Source: JAUWQU01 sp964605095
GTDB lineage: Bacteria > Planctomycetota > Phycisphaerae > SM23-33
DNA length: 23,540 nucleotides
Direction of reading: 5' to 3'
Assembly (NCBI GenBank): GCA_964605095.1
Contig: CAZSBS010000042.1
Location: 1 to 23,540 of the forward strand
The translations under genes were made by a program, and so were the position numbers. This document shows, piece by piece, positions 17,742-23,540 of this stretch. Position 1 is the stretch's first letter; every line of letters starts with the position of its first letter. The notes beneath the pieces are model-generated. The model ran no database searches. It saw only the letters and a list, made by a program, of their open reading frames with translations, and was not told the origin of the DNA.

Positions 17742-17855
17742 GCTGCTGGCCCGTGGCGGCTCGGCCGCGCCGACGGGCGGCGGATTGACCAAGAGCGTAC
17801 GTTCCAAGGGACCGGCGGCTTCATGCGAGCGGTCCGTGACGGGAAAGGATGAACC

Positions 17856-18716
17856 ATGCTGGCTGCCATCTCGGTTTCGACGCAACCATTCACCAACTGG
17901 GCTTGGGACAAGTACATCATCCTGGCGGTGCCTTTTGGCCTGATCGTCCTGGCGGCGCTGGTGTTCCTGCTGCTTCGCCACACGCTTCGGACTCGCTACC
18001 GCGTGGGCAGGCAACTCGAACTCGACCAGGACATTAACGAATGGCTCATCTGCTTCGACTGGAGCCGCAAGGTGCTCTACCTGCCGGCTATCGGCATGTC
18101 GTTTCTCGGGGTGCTGGCGATGCTCATGATCGAGTGGCACGCCGTTCCCGAGAACGTCATCCCGGTCCTCCGGCAGGTTATTGGCGGCCTGTGGCTGCTG
18201 GCGTTCCTGATCTCGTTCCTTGTCGACGAATACGAGATGTCCGTTAAGATCCTGGCGATCATCGTGCTGCTGGTGCTGCTCCTGGTGCTCTGGCTGCACC
18301 TGCTGGGCTGGCTTACGGCGTTCCTGCGGCTGCTGGGGCGCGTGTCGGTGTCGATGAGCTGGCAGGGGTTCCTGTTCATCGGCCTGCTGTTCTTTATGGG
18401 CATCGTGGCCTCGTGGATCAAGGGCCTGTTCTACTACGTCGCCATCACGCCGAACTACATGAACGTCCAGGTGGGCCTGACCGAGACCGGCGAGCAGATA
18501 TCGCGCGAGGACTACAGCACGCGGGTGGACACGGGCGACTTTCTGGAGCGAATCATGGGCTTCGGGCGGATCGTCATTACGTTCCGCGACAACCGCCGCC
18601 TGCCGCTGAGCCTGCTGGTCGGGCGGATCGGCAAGAAAGCCGCGACGCTGGAATCCATCCGAGGCAAACTGGCGGTCGACGCCTACCAGTCGCCGCGTAA
18701 GAGCGGCGATGCATAA
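17856..18716 (+). CDS. Multispanning membrane protein with a PH-like C-terminal domain
   Basis: I do not recognise a named family. The 286-residue product has hydrophobic segments at about 20-41, 72-92, 104-124, 130-157 and 170-192. A soluble C-terminal domain of about 85 residues follows. This reads ITPNYMNVQVGLTETGEQISRED then DFLERIMGFGRIVITFRDNR and LSLLVGRIGKKAATLESIRG. The pattern of strands with a Gly-Arg-Ile turn and a final helix resembles bacterial PH domains (bPH2-like), which are often attached to membrane segments. That is an inference from pattern only. The ATG has a strong AAAGGA ribosome site 7 nt upstream. It is monocistronic and convergent with the thermonuclease gene. Confidence 0.7.
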   Translation: MLAAISVSTQPFTNWAWDKYIILAVPFGLIVLAALVFLLLRHTLRTRYRVGRQLELDQDINEWLICFDWSRKVLYLPAIGMSFLGVLAMLMIEWHAVPENVIPVLRQVIGGLWLLAFLISFLVDEYEMSVKILAIIVLLVLLLVLWLHLLGWLTAFLRLLGRVSVSMSWQGFLFIGLLFFMGIVASWIKGLFYYVAITPNYMNVQVGLTETGEQISREDYSTRVDTGDFLERIMGFGRIVITFRDNRRLPLSLLVGRIGKKAATLESIRGKLAVDAYQSPRKSGDA

Positions 18717-18740
18717 TTGGCAGACATTCCGCCGTCCCCA

Positions 18741-18780
18741 AAGCACGAAATCCGAATTTCGTGCTTCGAGATTCGGATTT
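18741..18780. repeat. Short member of the AT-rich palindromic repeat family, copy C
   Basis: AAGCACGAAAT (18741-18751) and ATTTCGTGCTT (18756-18766) form a perfect 11-bp stem with a 4-nt loop. AAATCCGAAT (18748-18757) can instead pair with ATTCGGATTT (18771-18780). The words are those of copies A and B. It lies between convergent genes and could end transcripts, but there is no U-run. Confidence 0.75.
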
Positions 18781-18789
18781 GTCGTGTCG

Positions 18790-19419
18790 TCAGTTCGACA
18801 TGTAATACGGCAGGTCGGTAAGCTTGAGGTCTTTCCACAGGCCCAGGTGCGCCTGGCGGGCTTTGGCCTGGAGGTCCTGGAACCTGGTCATATGCGGGTG
18901 GGCGAATCGCGGGTCGGCGTAGCCGTAGCCCTGGCGGATGAGCTCGCTGTTGAGCATCGTCCCGTCGCTTAGCAGCACGTATGCCAGCAGGCGATGGTAC
19001 TTGCCTCGCGTTTTGCCGCGCACCAGTTGCAGACGCACGGTCTTGCCTTCGCACGCCCTCGTCGTAAAGGCGGACGCCTCGAGCCCGAAGTGCTGGATGG
19101 GCTTATGTGGGGCCTTGGTTTCCGGCGTGTCCACGCCCCATAGCCTTATCCGCGTGGCGGGTTTGCCCCCGTCGGGCTCGTCTACATCCAGGGTGTCGCC
19201 ATCGACCACGTGTACGACGCGGAAAGACTTGTCGTTGTAGCGGACGTAGTCCTCCCCGACGGGCTTTGGCGCCAGCCCGAACAGGCCGACCCTGTCGCCG
19301 GCGTACACCGCCAGCAGCAACATCGCGGCCGCGAGAACCCAGCCCGCGCGGCGCGCGGCGTACCGTTGGCGGCGCTGCGCGCCGGTGAGCTTGGGCGGTA
19401 GTATCCTGCGGCGAGTCAC
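18790..19419 (-). CDS. Membrane-anchored thermonuclease (SNase family)
   Basis: This 209-residue staphylococcal-nuclease-like enzyme would hydrolyse phosphodiester bonds of DNA or RNA with calcium, outside the cytoplasmic membrane. A basic N-terminus and a membrane segment at about 27-41 act as anchor or uncleaved signal. The nuclease fold covers about 65-200. VVDGDTLDV supplies Asp75, RLWGVDTPET supplies Arg92, Asp97 and Glu100, and KYHRLLAYV supplies Arg143. These correspond to Asp21, Arg35, Asp40, Glu43 and Arg87 of the staphylococcal enzyme, so the site is complete. LNSELIRQGYGYAD is the usual late helix. The start is GTG and overlaps the aspartate kinase stop as GTGA, so it is translationally coupled to an amino-acid gene, with no obvious functional reason. 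Confidence 0.92.
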   Translation of the reverse strand: MTRRRILPPKLTGAQRRQRYAARRAGWVLAAAMLLLAVYAGDRVGLFGLAPKPVGEDYVRYNDKSFRVVHVVDGDTLDVDEPDGGKPATRIRLWGVDTPETKAPHKPIQHFGLEASAFTTRACEGKTVRLQLVRGKTRGKYHRLLAYVLLSDGTMLNSELIRQGYGYADPRFAHPHMTRFQDLQAKARQAHLGLWKDLKLTDLPYYMSN

Positions 19420-20696
19420 TTCCCTGTTTTCTTCGCCTTGCCTGCGCGCTTTGCGGCGCGTTTCGTGGGGGCGGGCTTGTTGGGTGCGGAGCCTAGGTCG
19501 AAGGCGTCATGCACCAGTTGAAGGGCCCGCGGGCCCTGGCCGCGGTCGATCAGGACGGAGATCTTGATCTCGCTGGTGGTGATGTTCTGGATGTTGATTT
19601 TCCCGGCCGCAAGGGCGGCGAACATTCTCTCGGCCACGCCGGTGTGAATACGCATCCCCATTCCCACGGCGGAGACTTTGGCGAGGTGGTCCTCGATAGT
19701 CGCCTCGCAGCCGAGCTCCCGGCAGAGATAGTCGACGACCCTCTTGACCTCCGGCAGCTCGGCCGTGTCTACCGTGAAGGCCACGGTCGCGGTCTTGTTG
19801 TCAGCGATGGTCTGGATGATGTCGTCGACGACGATGTTGTGCGTCGCGATGATCTGGAAGATGGTCGCCGCCAGGCCCGGATGGTCCGGCACGTTTCTCA
19901 GTGTGATTCGCGCGAGCTTGTCCTTCAGGGCCACGCCGCTGACCACGATTCGTTCCATGGATTCGGTTTCAGCCACGATCATCGTACCTTTCTTCTTGTT
20001 CTGACTGTTGCGCACGTGGATAGGCACGTTGTACTTCTTGGCGAACTCCACCGCGCGGTTGTGCAGCACGTTGGCGCCGAGGCTGGCAAGCTCCAGCATC
20101 TCGTCGTAACTGATGACGTCGATCTTCCGGGCGTTGGGCACGATCCTCGGGTCGGCCGTGAAAATGCCGTCGACGTCCGTGTAGTTTTCGCACATCCTGG
20201 CGCCCAGCGCGGCGGCGATTGCCACGAGCGTGACGTTGCTTCCGCCCCTGCCCAGGGTGGTTATCGCGCCGTCTTCCGTCACGCCCTGGAAGCCCGCGAC
20301 GATGCCGATTTTTCCGGCGTCAAGCGCGGCCCTTAGCCGCTGGACGTCGATGGACTTGATCTTGGCCTTGGTGTGAACGTCGTCGGTGATGATGCCGATT
20401 TGCCCGGCCGTGAAACTTATCGCCGGGGCGCCCATGGCCTCCATCGCCATCGCCATCAGCGAGATTGTCACCTGCTCGCCAGTGGCCAGCAACTGGTCCA
20501 TCTCCCGCTTGGGCGGGTTGTCGGTTATCTGGGCCGCCAGGGAGCCCAGATCGTCGGTGGCATGCCCCATGGCCGAGACGACCATGACGACCTGGTGGCC
20601 CGCGTTGCGCGCGTCGATAGCTCGCCGTGCCGCGGCGCGGATGCGGTCGGCGTCCGCCACGCTCGTGCCGCCGAACTTCATGACGACTATGCTCAT
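19416..20696 (-). CDS. lysC: Aspartate kinase
   Basis: Aspartate kinase phosphorylates aspartate, the first step to lysine, threonine, methionine and diaminopimelate. The 426-residue product has the ATP-site motif VMKFGGTSV at the start. FTAGQIGIITDD, TTLGRGGSN, ENYTDVDGIFTADPRIV and SYDEMLELASLGANVLHNRAVEFAKKY follow, the kinase core of single-function LysC. Two ACT domains cover about 260-410 and end with INIQNITTSEIKISVLI, so feedback inhibition by lysine or threonine is expected. The usual GRGGSD reads GRGGSN here. A Lys/Ala-rich tail of about 20 residues is extra. I chose the ATG at 20694-20696, which has AGGTGA close upstream, over the GTG two codons earlier. It is third in the hom operon, 108 nt after the mutase-like gene. 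Confidence 0.95.
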   Translation of the reverse strand: MSIVVMKFGGTSVADADRIRAAARRAIDARNAGHQVVMVVSAMGHATDDLGSLAAQITDNPPKREMDQLLATGEQVTISLMAMAMEAMGAPAISFTAGQIGIITDDVHTKAKIKSIDVQRLRAALDAGKIGIVAGFQGVTEDGAITTLGRGGSNVTLVAIAAALGARMCENYTDVDGIFTADPRIVPNARKIDVISYDEMLELASLGANVLHNRAVEFAKKYNVPIHVRNSQNKKKGTMIVAETESMERIVVSGVALKDKLARITLRNVPDHPGLAATIFQIIATHNIVVDDIIQTIADNKTATVAFTVDTAELPEVKRVVDYLCRELGCEATIEDHLAKVSAVGMGMRIHTGVAERMFAALAAGKINIQNITTSEIKISVLIDRGQGPRALQLVHDAFDLGSAPNKPAPTKRAAKRAGKAKKTGK

Positions 20697-20804
20697 TTTC
20701 ACCTGCCCGTTTGAGGTTCCCTTTCCGCTGGCGAGCCCGCGGCCTGGGCCGAACCCCCCGGAATGTAACGCGTTTTGGGCGGAAGTCCAGAGGGAACTGA
20801 TCCG

Positions 20805-21992
20805 TCAGCGGACGGTAAGAAAGTACTCCATCAGTTCGCAGCCGCGGTCGATATGCAGATCGCCGGCGGCGGCGTCCTGCTCGGTGAACCGCCCGTGCAT
20901 GACCGACTCGATCCTCTTGCCGGCGATGGCGAACGGCACCGGCTCGGCCGTGTGGGTGCGAATGGTGCATGGCGTTGGATGGTCCGGCAGCACGAGGATC
21001 CGCCAGTCGTCGCCCTCGGCCTTGAGCCGTTCCAGCAGCGGGCCGACGATGTGCCTGTCGATCTGCTCGATGGCGGCGACCTTGCCCTTGCAGTCGGCGT
21101 TGTGCCCGGCCTCGTCCGGGGCCTCGACGTGTACGCAGATCAGGTCGCAGCCGTCAAGGGCGGCGACGGCGGCGGCGCCCTTGCCGGCGTAGTTGGTGTC
21201 CAGGTAGCCGGTGGCGCCGGCGACCTCGATGCACTGCCAGCCAATAAGCCCCGCCAGGCCGCGAAGCAGGTCCACGGCGGTTATCATCCTGCCGGTCTTG
21301 CCGTAGCGGGACTCAAACGACGGCAGCGTGGGCATCTTGCCCTCGCCCCACAGCCAGATGTCGGTGGCGAGGTTGTCGCCGAGGTCCCGGCGGGTGGCGT
21401 TTATTTCGCTGTCAGCCAGGACTTTCCTGGCCGCGGCTGTGATGTCCCGGAGCAACCGGCTGCCGGTTCCTGTCGGCAGGGAGTCGGCGGCGGGCTTGGA
21501 GAGGATGTCGTGCGGGGCGGTGGTGGCGACCTTGAAGTCGCCCTTGACGACCATCAGGTGCCTGTAGCTCACGCCCGGGTAGAACCGCACGCACGGCGGG
21601 GCGACGGCGGCGTTCAACTGCTCGATCAGTGCCCTGGCCTCCTCGGTCGAGATGTGGCCGGCGGAGTTGTCCTCCATTATCCCGTCGATGATCGTCACGA
21701 AGTTGCAGCGGAATATCCACTCGTCGTCGGCGACCTGGAGCTTCTGGGCGGCTGCCTCGATCGGCGCCCTGCCGGTGTAGTACACCGTCGGGTCGTAACC
21801 GAGCAGTGACATGGTGGCCACGTCCGAGCCTGCCGGCATGTTGGCAGGCACGTTGCAGACCGTGCCGACTCGCCCGTTGGTGGCGATCCACGCGATGTTG
21901 GGAATTTTCGCGGCCTCCAGCGGGGTCCTGCCGCCCAACTCCTCAAGCGGGACGTCGGCGGCGCCGTCGGGGATGATAAGTGCGTATTTCAT
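20805..21992 (-). CDS. ApgM-family phosphoglycerate-mutase-like enzyme, probable homoserine kinase
   Basis: The 395-residue product belongs to the archaeal-type cofactor-independent phosphoglycerate mutase branch of the alkaline phosphatase superfamily. MKYALIIPDGAADVP holds the first metal-binding Asp. GSDVATMSLLGYDP holds the nucleophilic Ser, and HVEAPDEAGHNAD and VLPDHPTPCTIRTHT hold the remaining metal ligands. A subfamily of these proteins (TIGR02535) has been proposed to act as homoserine kinase because it is encoded among threonine genes. Here it lies between homoserine dehydrogenase (8 nt) and aspartate kinase (108 nt), and no thrB is seen. I infer homoserine kinase. True mutase activity remains possible, since enolase is about 3 kb away. 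The ATG at 21990-21992 was preferred because the upstream extension overlaps hom and is not family-like. Confidence 0.88.
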   Translation of the reverse strand: MKYALIIPDGAADVPLEELGGRTPLEAAKIPNIAWIATNGRVGTVCNVPANMPAGSDVATMSLLGYDPTVYYTGRAPIEAAAQKLQVADDEWIFRCNFVTIIDGIMEDNSAGHISTEEARALIEQLNAAVAPPCVRFYPGVSYRHLMVVKGDFKVATTAPHDILSKPAADSLPTGTGSRLLRDITAAARKVLADSEINATRRDLGDNLATDIWLWGEGKMPTLPSFESRYGKTGRMITAVDLLRGLAGLIGWQCIEVAGATGYLDTNYAGKGAAAVAALDGCDLICVHVEAPDEAGHNADCKGKVAAIEQIDRHIVGPLLERLKAEGDDWRILVLPDHPTPCTIRTHTAEPVPFAIAGKRIESVMHGRFTEQDAAAGDLHIDRGCELMEYFLTVR

Positions 21993-22000
21993 CGCTTCGC

Positions 22001-23332
22001 TCAAATGTCCTCTGGGTATTCGTCCACGATAGGGATGCACACGCTTGGCGCCTCGACGGCCTCGAGGGCGTTGACCTCCGCCAGCGCCCTGGCCACATCG
22101 GCGTACTTCGCCTCGTGCGTGGCGATGATCACCGGCACGAGGTTGGCCTTAATGCCGGCCGGGGGCTCGTGCTGAAGCACCGAAAGCAGGCTTATGCCAT
22201 GATTGGCCAGGATCGTGGCGATCCTTGCCAGCACGCCCGGGTGGTCGTCGCACATCACGCGGATGTAATACTGGCTTCGCGCCTCGGTAATGGGCAGTTG
22301 GACGGCCGGGGAACTGCGGTCCGGCCAGAGCCGCAGCTTGGCGAATTCGATCTGTGCCGTTCCCATCGCCACGCTCATGAGGTCCGCCACGACGGCCGAG
22401 GCGGTCGGCATCCCCCCTGCCCCGTGCCCGTAGTACATGGTGTGCCCCGTAGTGTGGCCGTAAACGCTGATGGCGTTGAACGATCCCGACACCCACGCCA
22501 GCGGGTGCCCGGTGTGGATGAACGCGGGGCTTACCTTGAGGCTCAGAGCGTCGCCCTGGCGGGTGGCGATAGCCAGGAGCTTAATCGTGTAATCCAACTC
22601 ATGACCGTATCGCACGTCGCACAACTGGAGTGAGTCGATGCCGGTGACGCTGATGGCGTCGAAGTCGATCCGCTCGCCGAACGCCAGCGACGCCAGGATG
22701 GCAAGCTTGTGGGCCGAGTCTATGCCGCGGACGTCCAGGGCTGGATCCGCCTCGGCCAGGCCGCGCTTCTGGGCGGAGGCCAGGGCGTCAGCGTAGCTCT
22801 GGCCGCGCTGCATCATGGCGGTCAGGATGTAGTTGCACGTCCCGTTGACGATGCCGTACATCGCGTCGATCCGGTTGGCCAGCAGCCCGCCGGTCAGGGC
22901 GCGGATGATCGGAACCCCGCCGGCACAACTCGCCTCGAAGGCGATGCACACGCCCTTTTGGCGGGCAAGGGCGCAGAGCTCCGCGCCGTGATGGGCGAGC
23001 AAGGCCTTGTTGGCTGTCACGACGTGCTTGCCGGCGCCGATGCTGCGCTCGATGATCGTCTTGGCGATGCCGGTGCCGCCGACCAACTCGGCAACCACGC
23101 CGACCGATTCGTCGGCCAGGGCCTTATCGAGGTCCGTCTGGAAAAGCTTCTCGCTCAGACCAGCCTTGCCGGCGGCGGTGAAGTCCACGTCAACGATGTG
23201 CCTCAACTGCAAGTTCAGCCCGCCGCGGCTGGCGAGAATCTCGGCATCGCGGGTTAGCAGCGTACCTGTGGCGCAGCCGACCGTCCCGCAGCCAACCATG
23301 GCAATGCCCATTGTGGGGCCTTGTTTTGTCAT
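22001..23332 (-). CDS. hom: Homoserine dehydrogenase with C-terminal ACT domain
   Basis: The enzyme reduces aspartate semialdehyde to homoserine with NAD(P)H. The 443-residue product has the Rossmann motif IAMVGCGTVG at about 10-19 and VVAELVGGTG. GKHVVTANKALLAHHG, FEASCAGGVPIIRAL, GIVNGTCNYILTAM and EADPALDVRGIDSAHKLAILASLAFG follow, the last with the catalytic-type Asp and Lys. A C-terminal ACT domain (YYIRVMCDDHPGVLARIATILANHGIS) suggests allosteric control by threonine or another amino acid. The start is the ATG at 23330-23332 with GGAG 9 nt upstream. The frame runs open through repeats to the window edge, but that extension is repeat-derived sequence. The mutase-like kinase follows 8 nt after the stop. 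Confidence 0.97.
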   Translation of the reverse strand: MTKQGPTMGIAMVGCGTVGCATGTLLTRDAEILASRGGLNLQLRHIVDVDFTAAGKAGLSEKLFQTDLDKALADESVGVVAELVGGTGIAKTIIERSIGAGKHVVTANKALLAHHGAELCALARQKGVCIAFEASCAGGVPIIRALTGGLLANRIDAMYGIVNGTCNYILTAMMQRGQSYADALASAQKRGLAEADPALDVRGIDSAHKLAILASLAFGERIDFDAISVTGIDSLQLCDVRYGHELDYTIKLLAIATRQGDALSLKVSPAFIHTGHPLAWVSGSFNAISVYGHTTGHTMYYGHGAGGMPTASAVVADLMSVAMGTAQIEFAKLRLWPDRSSPAVQLPITEARSQYYIRVMCDDHPGVLARIATILANHGISLLSVLQHEPPAGIKANLVPVIIATHEAKYADVARALAEVNALEAVEAPSVCIPIVDEYPEDI

Positions 23333-23359
23333 CGTGGAAATCTCCGAATCTGTCGAGGC

Positions 23360-23388
23360 ATGGTACGGCTTGGGCAAGAGAAGATCAA
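23360..23388 (-). promoter_or_regulatory. Candidate promoter of the hom operon
   Basis: On the minus strand TTGATC (23383-23388) and TACCAT (23360-23365) are 17 nt apart. Each matches 4 of 6 consensus positions. Transcription would start near 23353, about 20 nt before the ATG. The heptamer array begins 2 nt upstream of the -35 box. Confidence 0.3.
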
Positions 23389-23389
23389 G

Positions 23390-23423
23390 GCGGTAGCCAG
23401 TAGCCGGTAGCCGGTTGCCAGTA
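23390..23423. repeat. GCCRGTA heptamer array upstream of hom
   Basis: A partial unit (23390-23395) and four 7-nt units run from 23396 to 23423: GCCAGTA, GCCGGTA, GCCGGTT and GCCAGTA. It is the same family as the arrays at 44-63 and 4172-4220. Confidence 0.85.
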
Positions 23424-23454
23424 AGGCAGCCGGTCTCGGTGCCGGAGTGGTGGG

Positions 23455-23499
23455 CATAGGTTCCATAAGTCTCATAGGACCTATAGGACGTATAGGACC
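23455..23499. repeat. Nonamer array YATAGGACC upstream of hom
   Basis: Five 9-nt units run without gaps: CATAGGTTC, CATAAGTCT, CATAGGACC, TATAGGACG and TATAGGACC. Unit length differs from the heptamer arrays on either side. The tract is AT-richer than its surroundings. Confidence 0.85.
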
Positions 23500-23517
23500 T
23501 ATCAGCCAGACCCGATA

Positions 23518-23540
23518 CCGGCCACCGGCCACCGGCCACC
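23518..23540. repeat. CCGGCCA heptamer array at the window edge
   Basis: Three perfect units of CCGGCCA (23518-23538) are followed by CC at the last two bases of the window. The array may continue beyond it. Confidence 0.85.

Noticed and set aside
17496..18746. Minus-strand reading frame of 416 codons across the enolase upstream region
   Set aside because: It lies antisense to the membrane protein gene, is rich in Gln, His and Arg, and has no domain features.
22001..23539. 512-residue homoserine dehydrogenase starting at the window edge
   Set aside because: The first 69 codons are translated tandem repeats. The ATG at 23332 has a good ribosome site and begins the family-like sequence.

Overview
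The window is GC-rich bacterial chromosome from a draft assembly with two 100-N gaps (10157-10256 and 12568-12667). Alanine, proline and threonine-rich linkers of the ATRPTT / TSQPAPT / ATQPA type after signal peptides, TTG and GTG starts, a two-VWA membrane protein and many short intergenic tandem repeats suggest a planctomycete, perhaps Phycisphaerae. No rRNA or other marker gene confirms this. The cells look didermic (TonB-dependent receptor) and flagellated.

Layout. (1) 286-4052, minus strand: flagellar export-gate operon fliO-fliP-fliQ-fliR-flhB. It has 4-nt overlaps, a sigma-54-like promoter, and a large palindromic repeat inserted between fliP and fliQ. (2) 4332-9949, minus: TonB-dependent receptor, periplasmic PF04392-type binding protein, and tripartite hybrid histidine kinase. 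This looks like one signalling or uptake operon. Its leader can fold into two mutually exclusive hairpins around the ribosome binding site. (3) 10077-10649, plus: a small unidentified ORF, split by an assembly gap whose ends are a 29-nt duplicate and closed by an in-frame amber codon. (4) 10959-12542, minus: a large protein of unknown function with an HPr-like domain. (5) 12683-15298, plus: a membrane protein with two VWA domains and a GATase1-like fold. (6) 15627-17481, minus: enolase followed by an FtsB/DivIC-like protein, the eno-ftsB arrangement known from E. coli. (7) 17856-18716, plus: a multispanning membrane protein with a PH-like tail. (8) 18790-23332, minus: homoserine dehydrogenase, a phosphoglycerate-mutase-like enzyme that is probably the homoserine kinase, aspartate kinase and a membrane-anchored thermonuclease.

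The aspartate-family genes form a coherent route from aspartate to phosphohomoserine, except that aspartate-semialdehyde dehydrogenase and threonine synthase lie elsewhere. Glycolytic enolase sits nearby.

The least explained signal is the repeat landscape. Tandem arrays of unrelated heptamers (GCCGGTA, GGAACCY, TTCYTAC, CCGGCCA, CTTCTTG) and one nonamer occur at operon edges, and one array lies inside a gene. A separate family of AT-rich elements with long inverted arms occurs three times. No transposase, CRISPR array, tRNA or rRNA was found.
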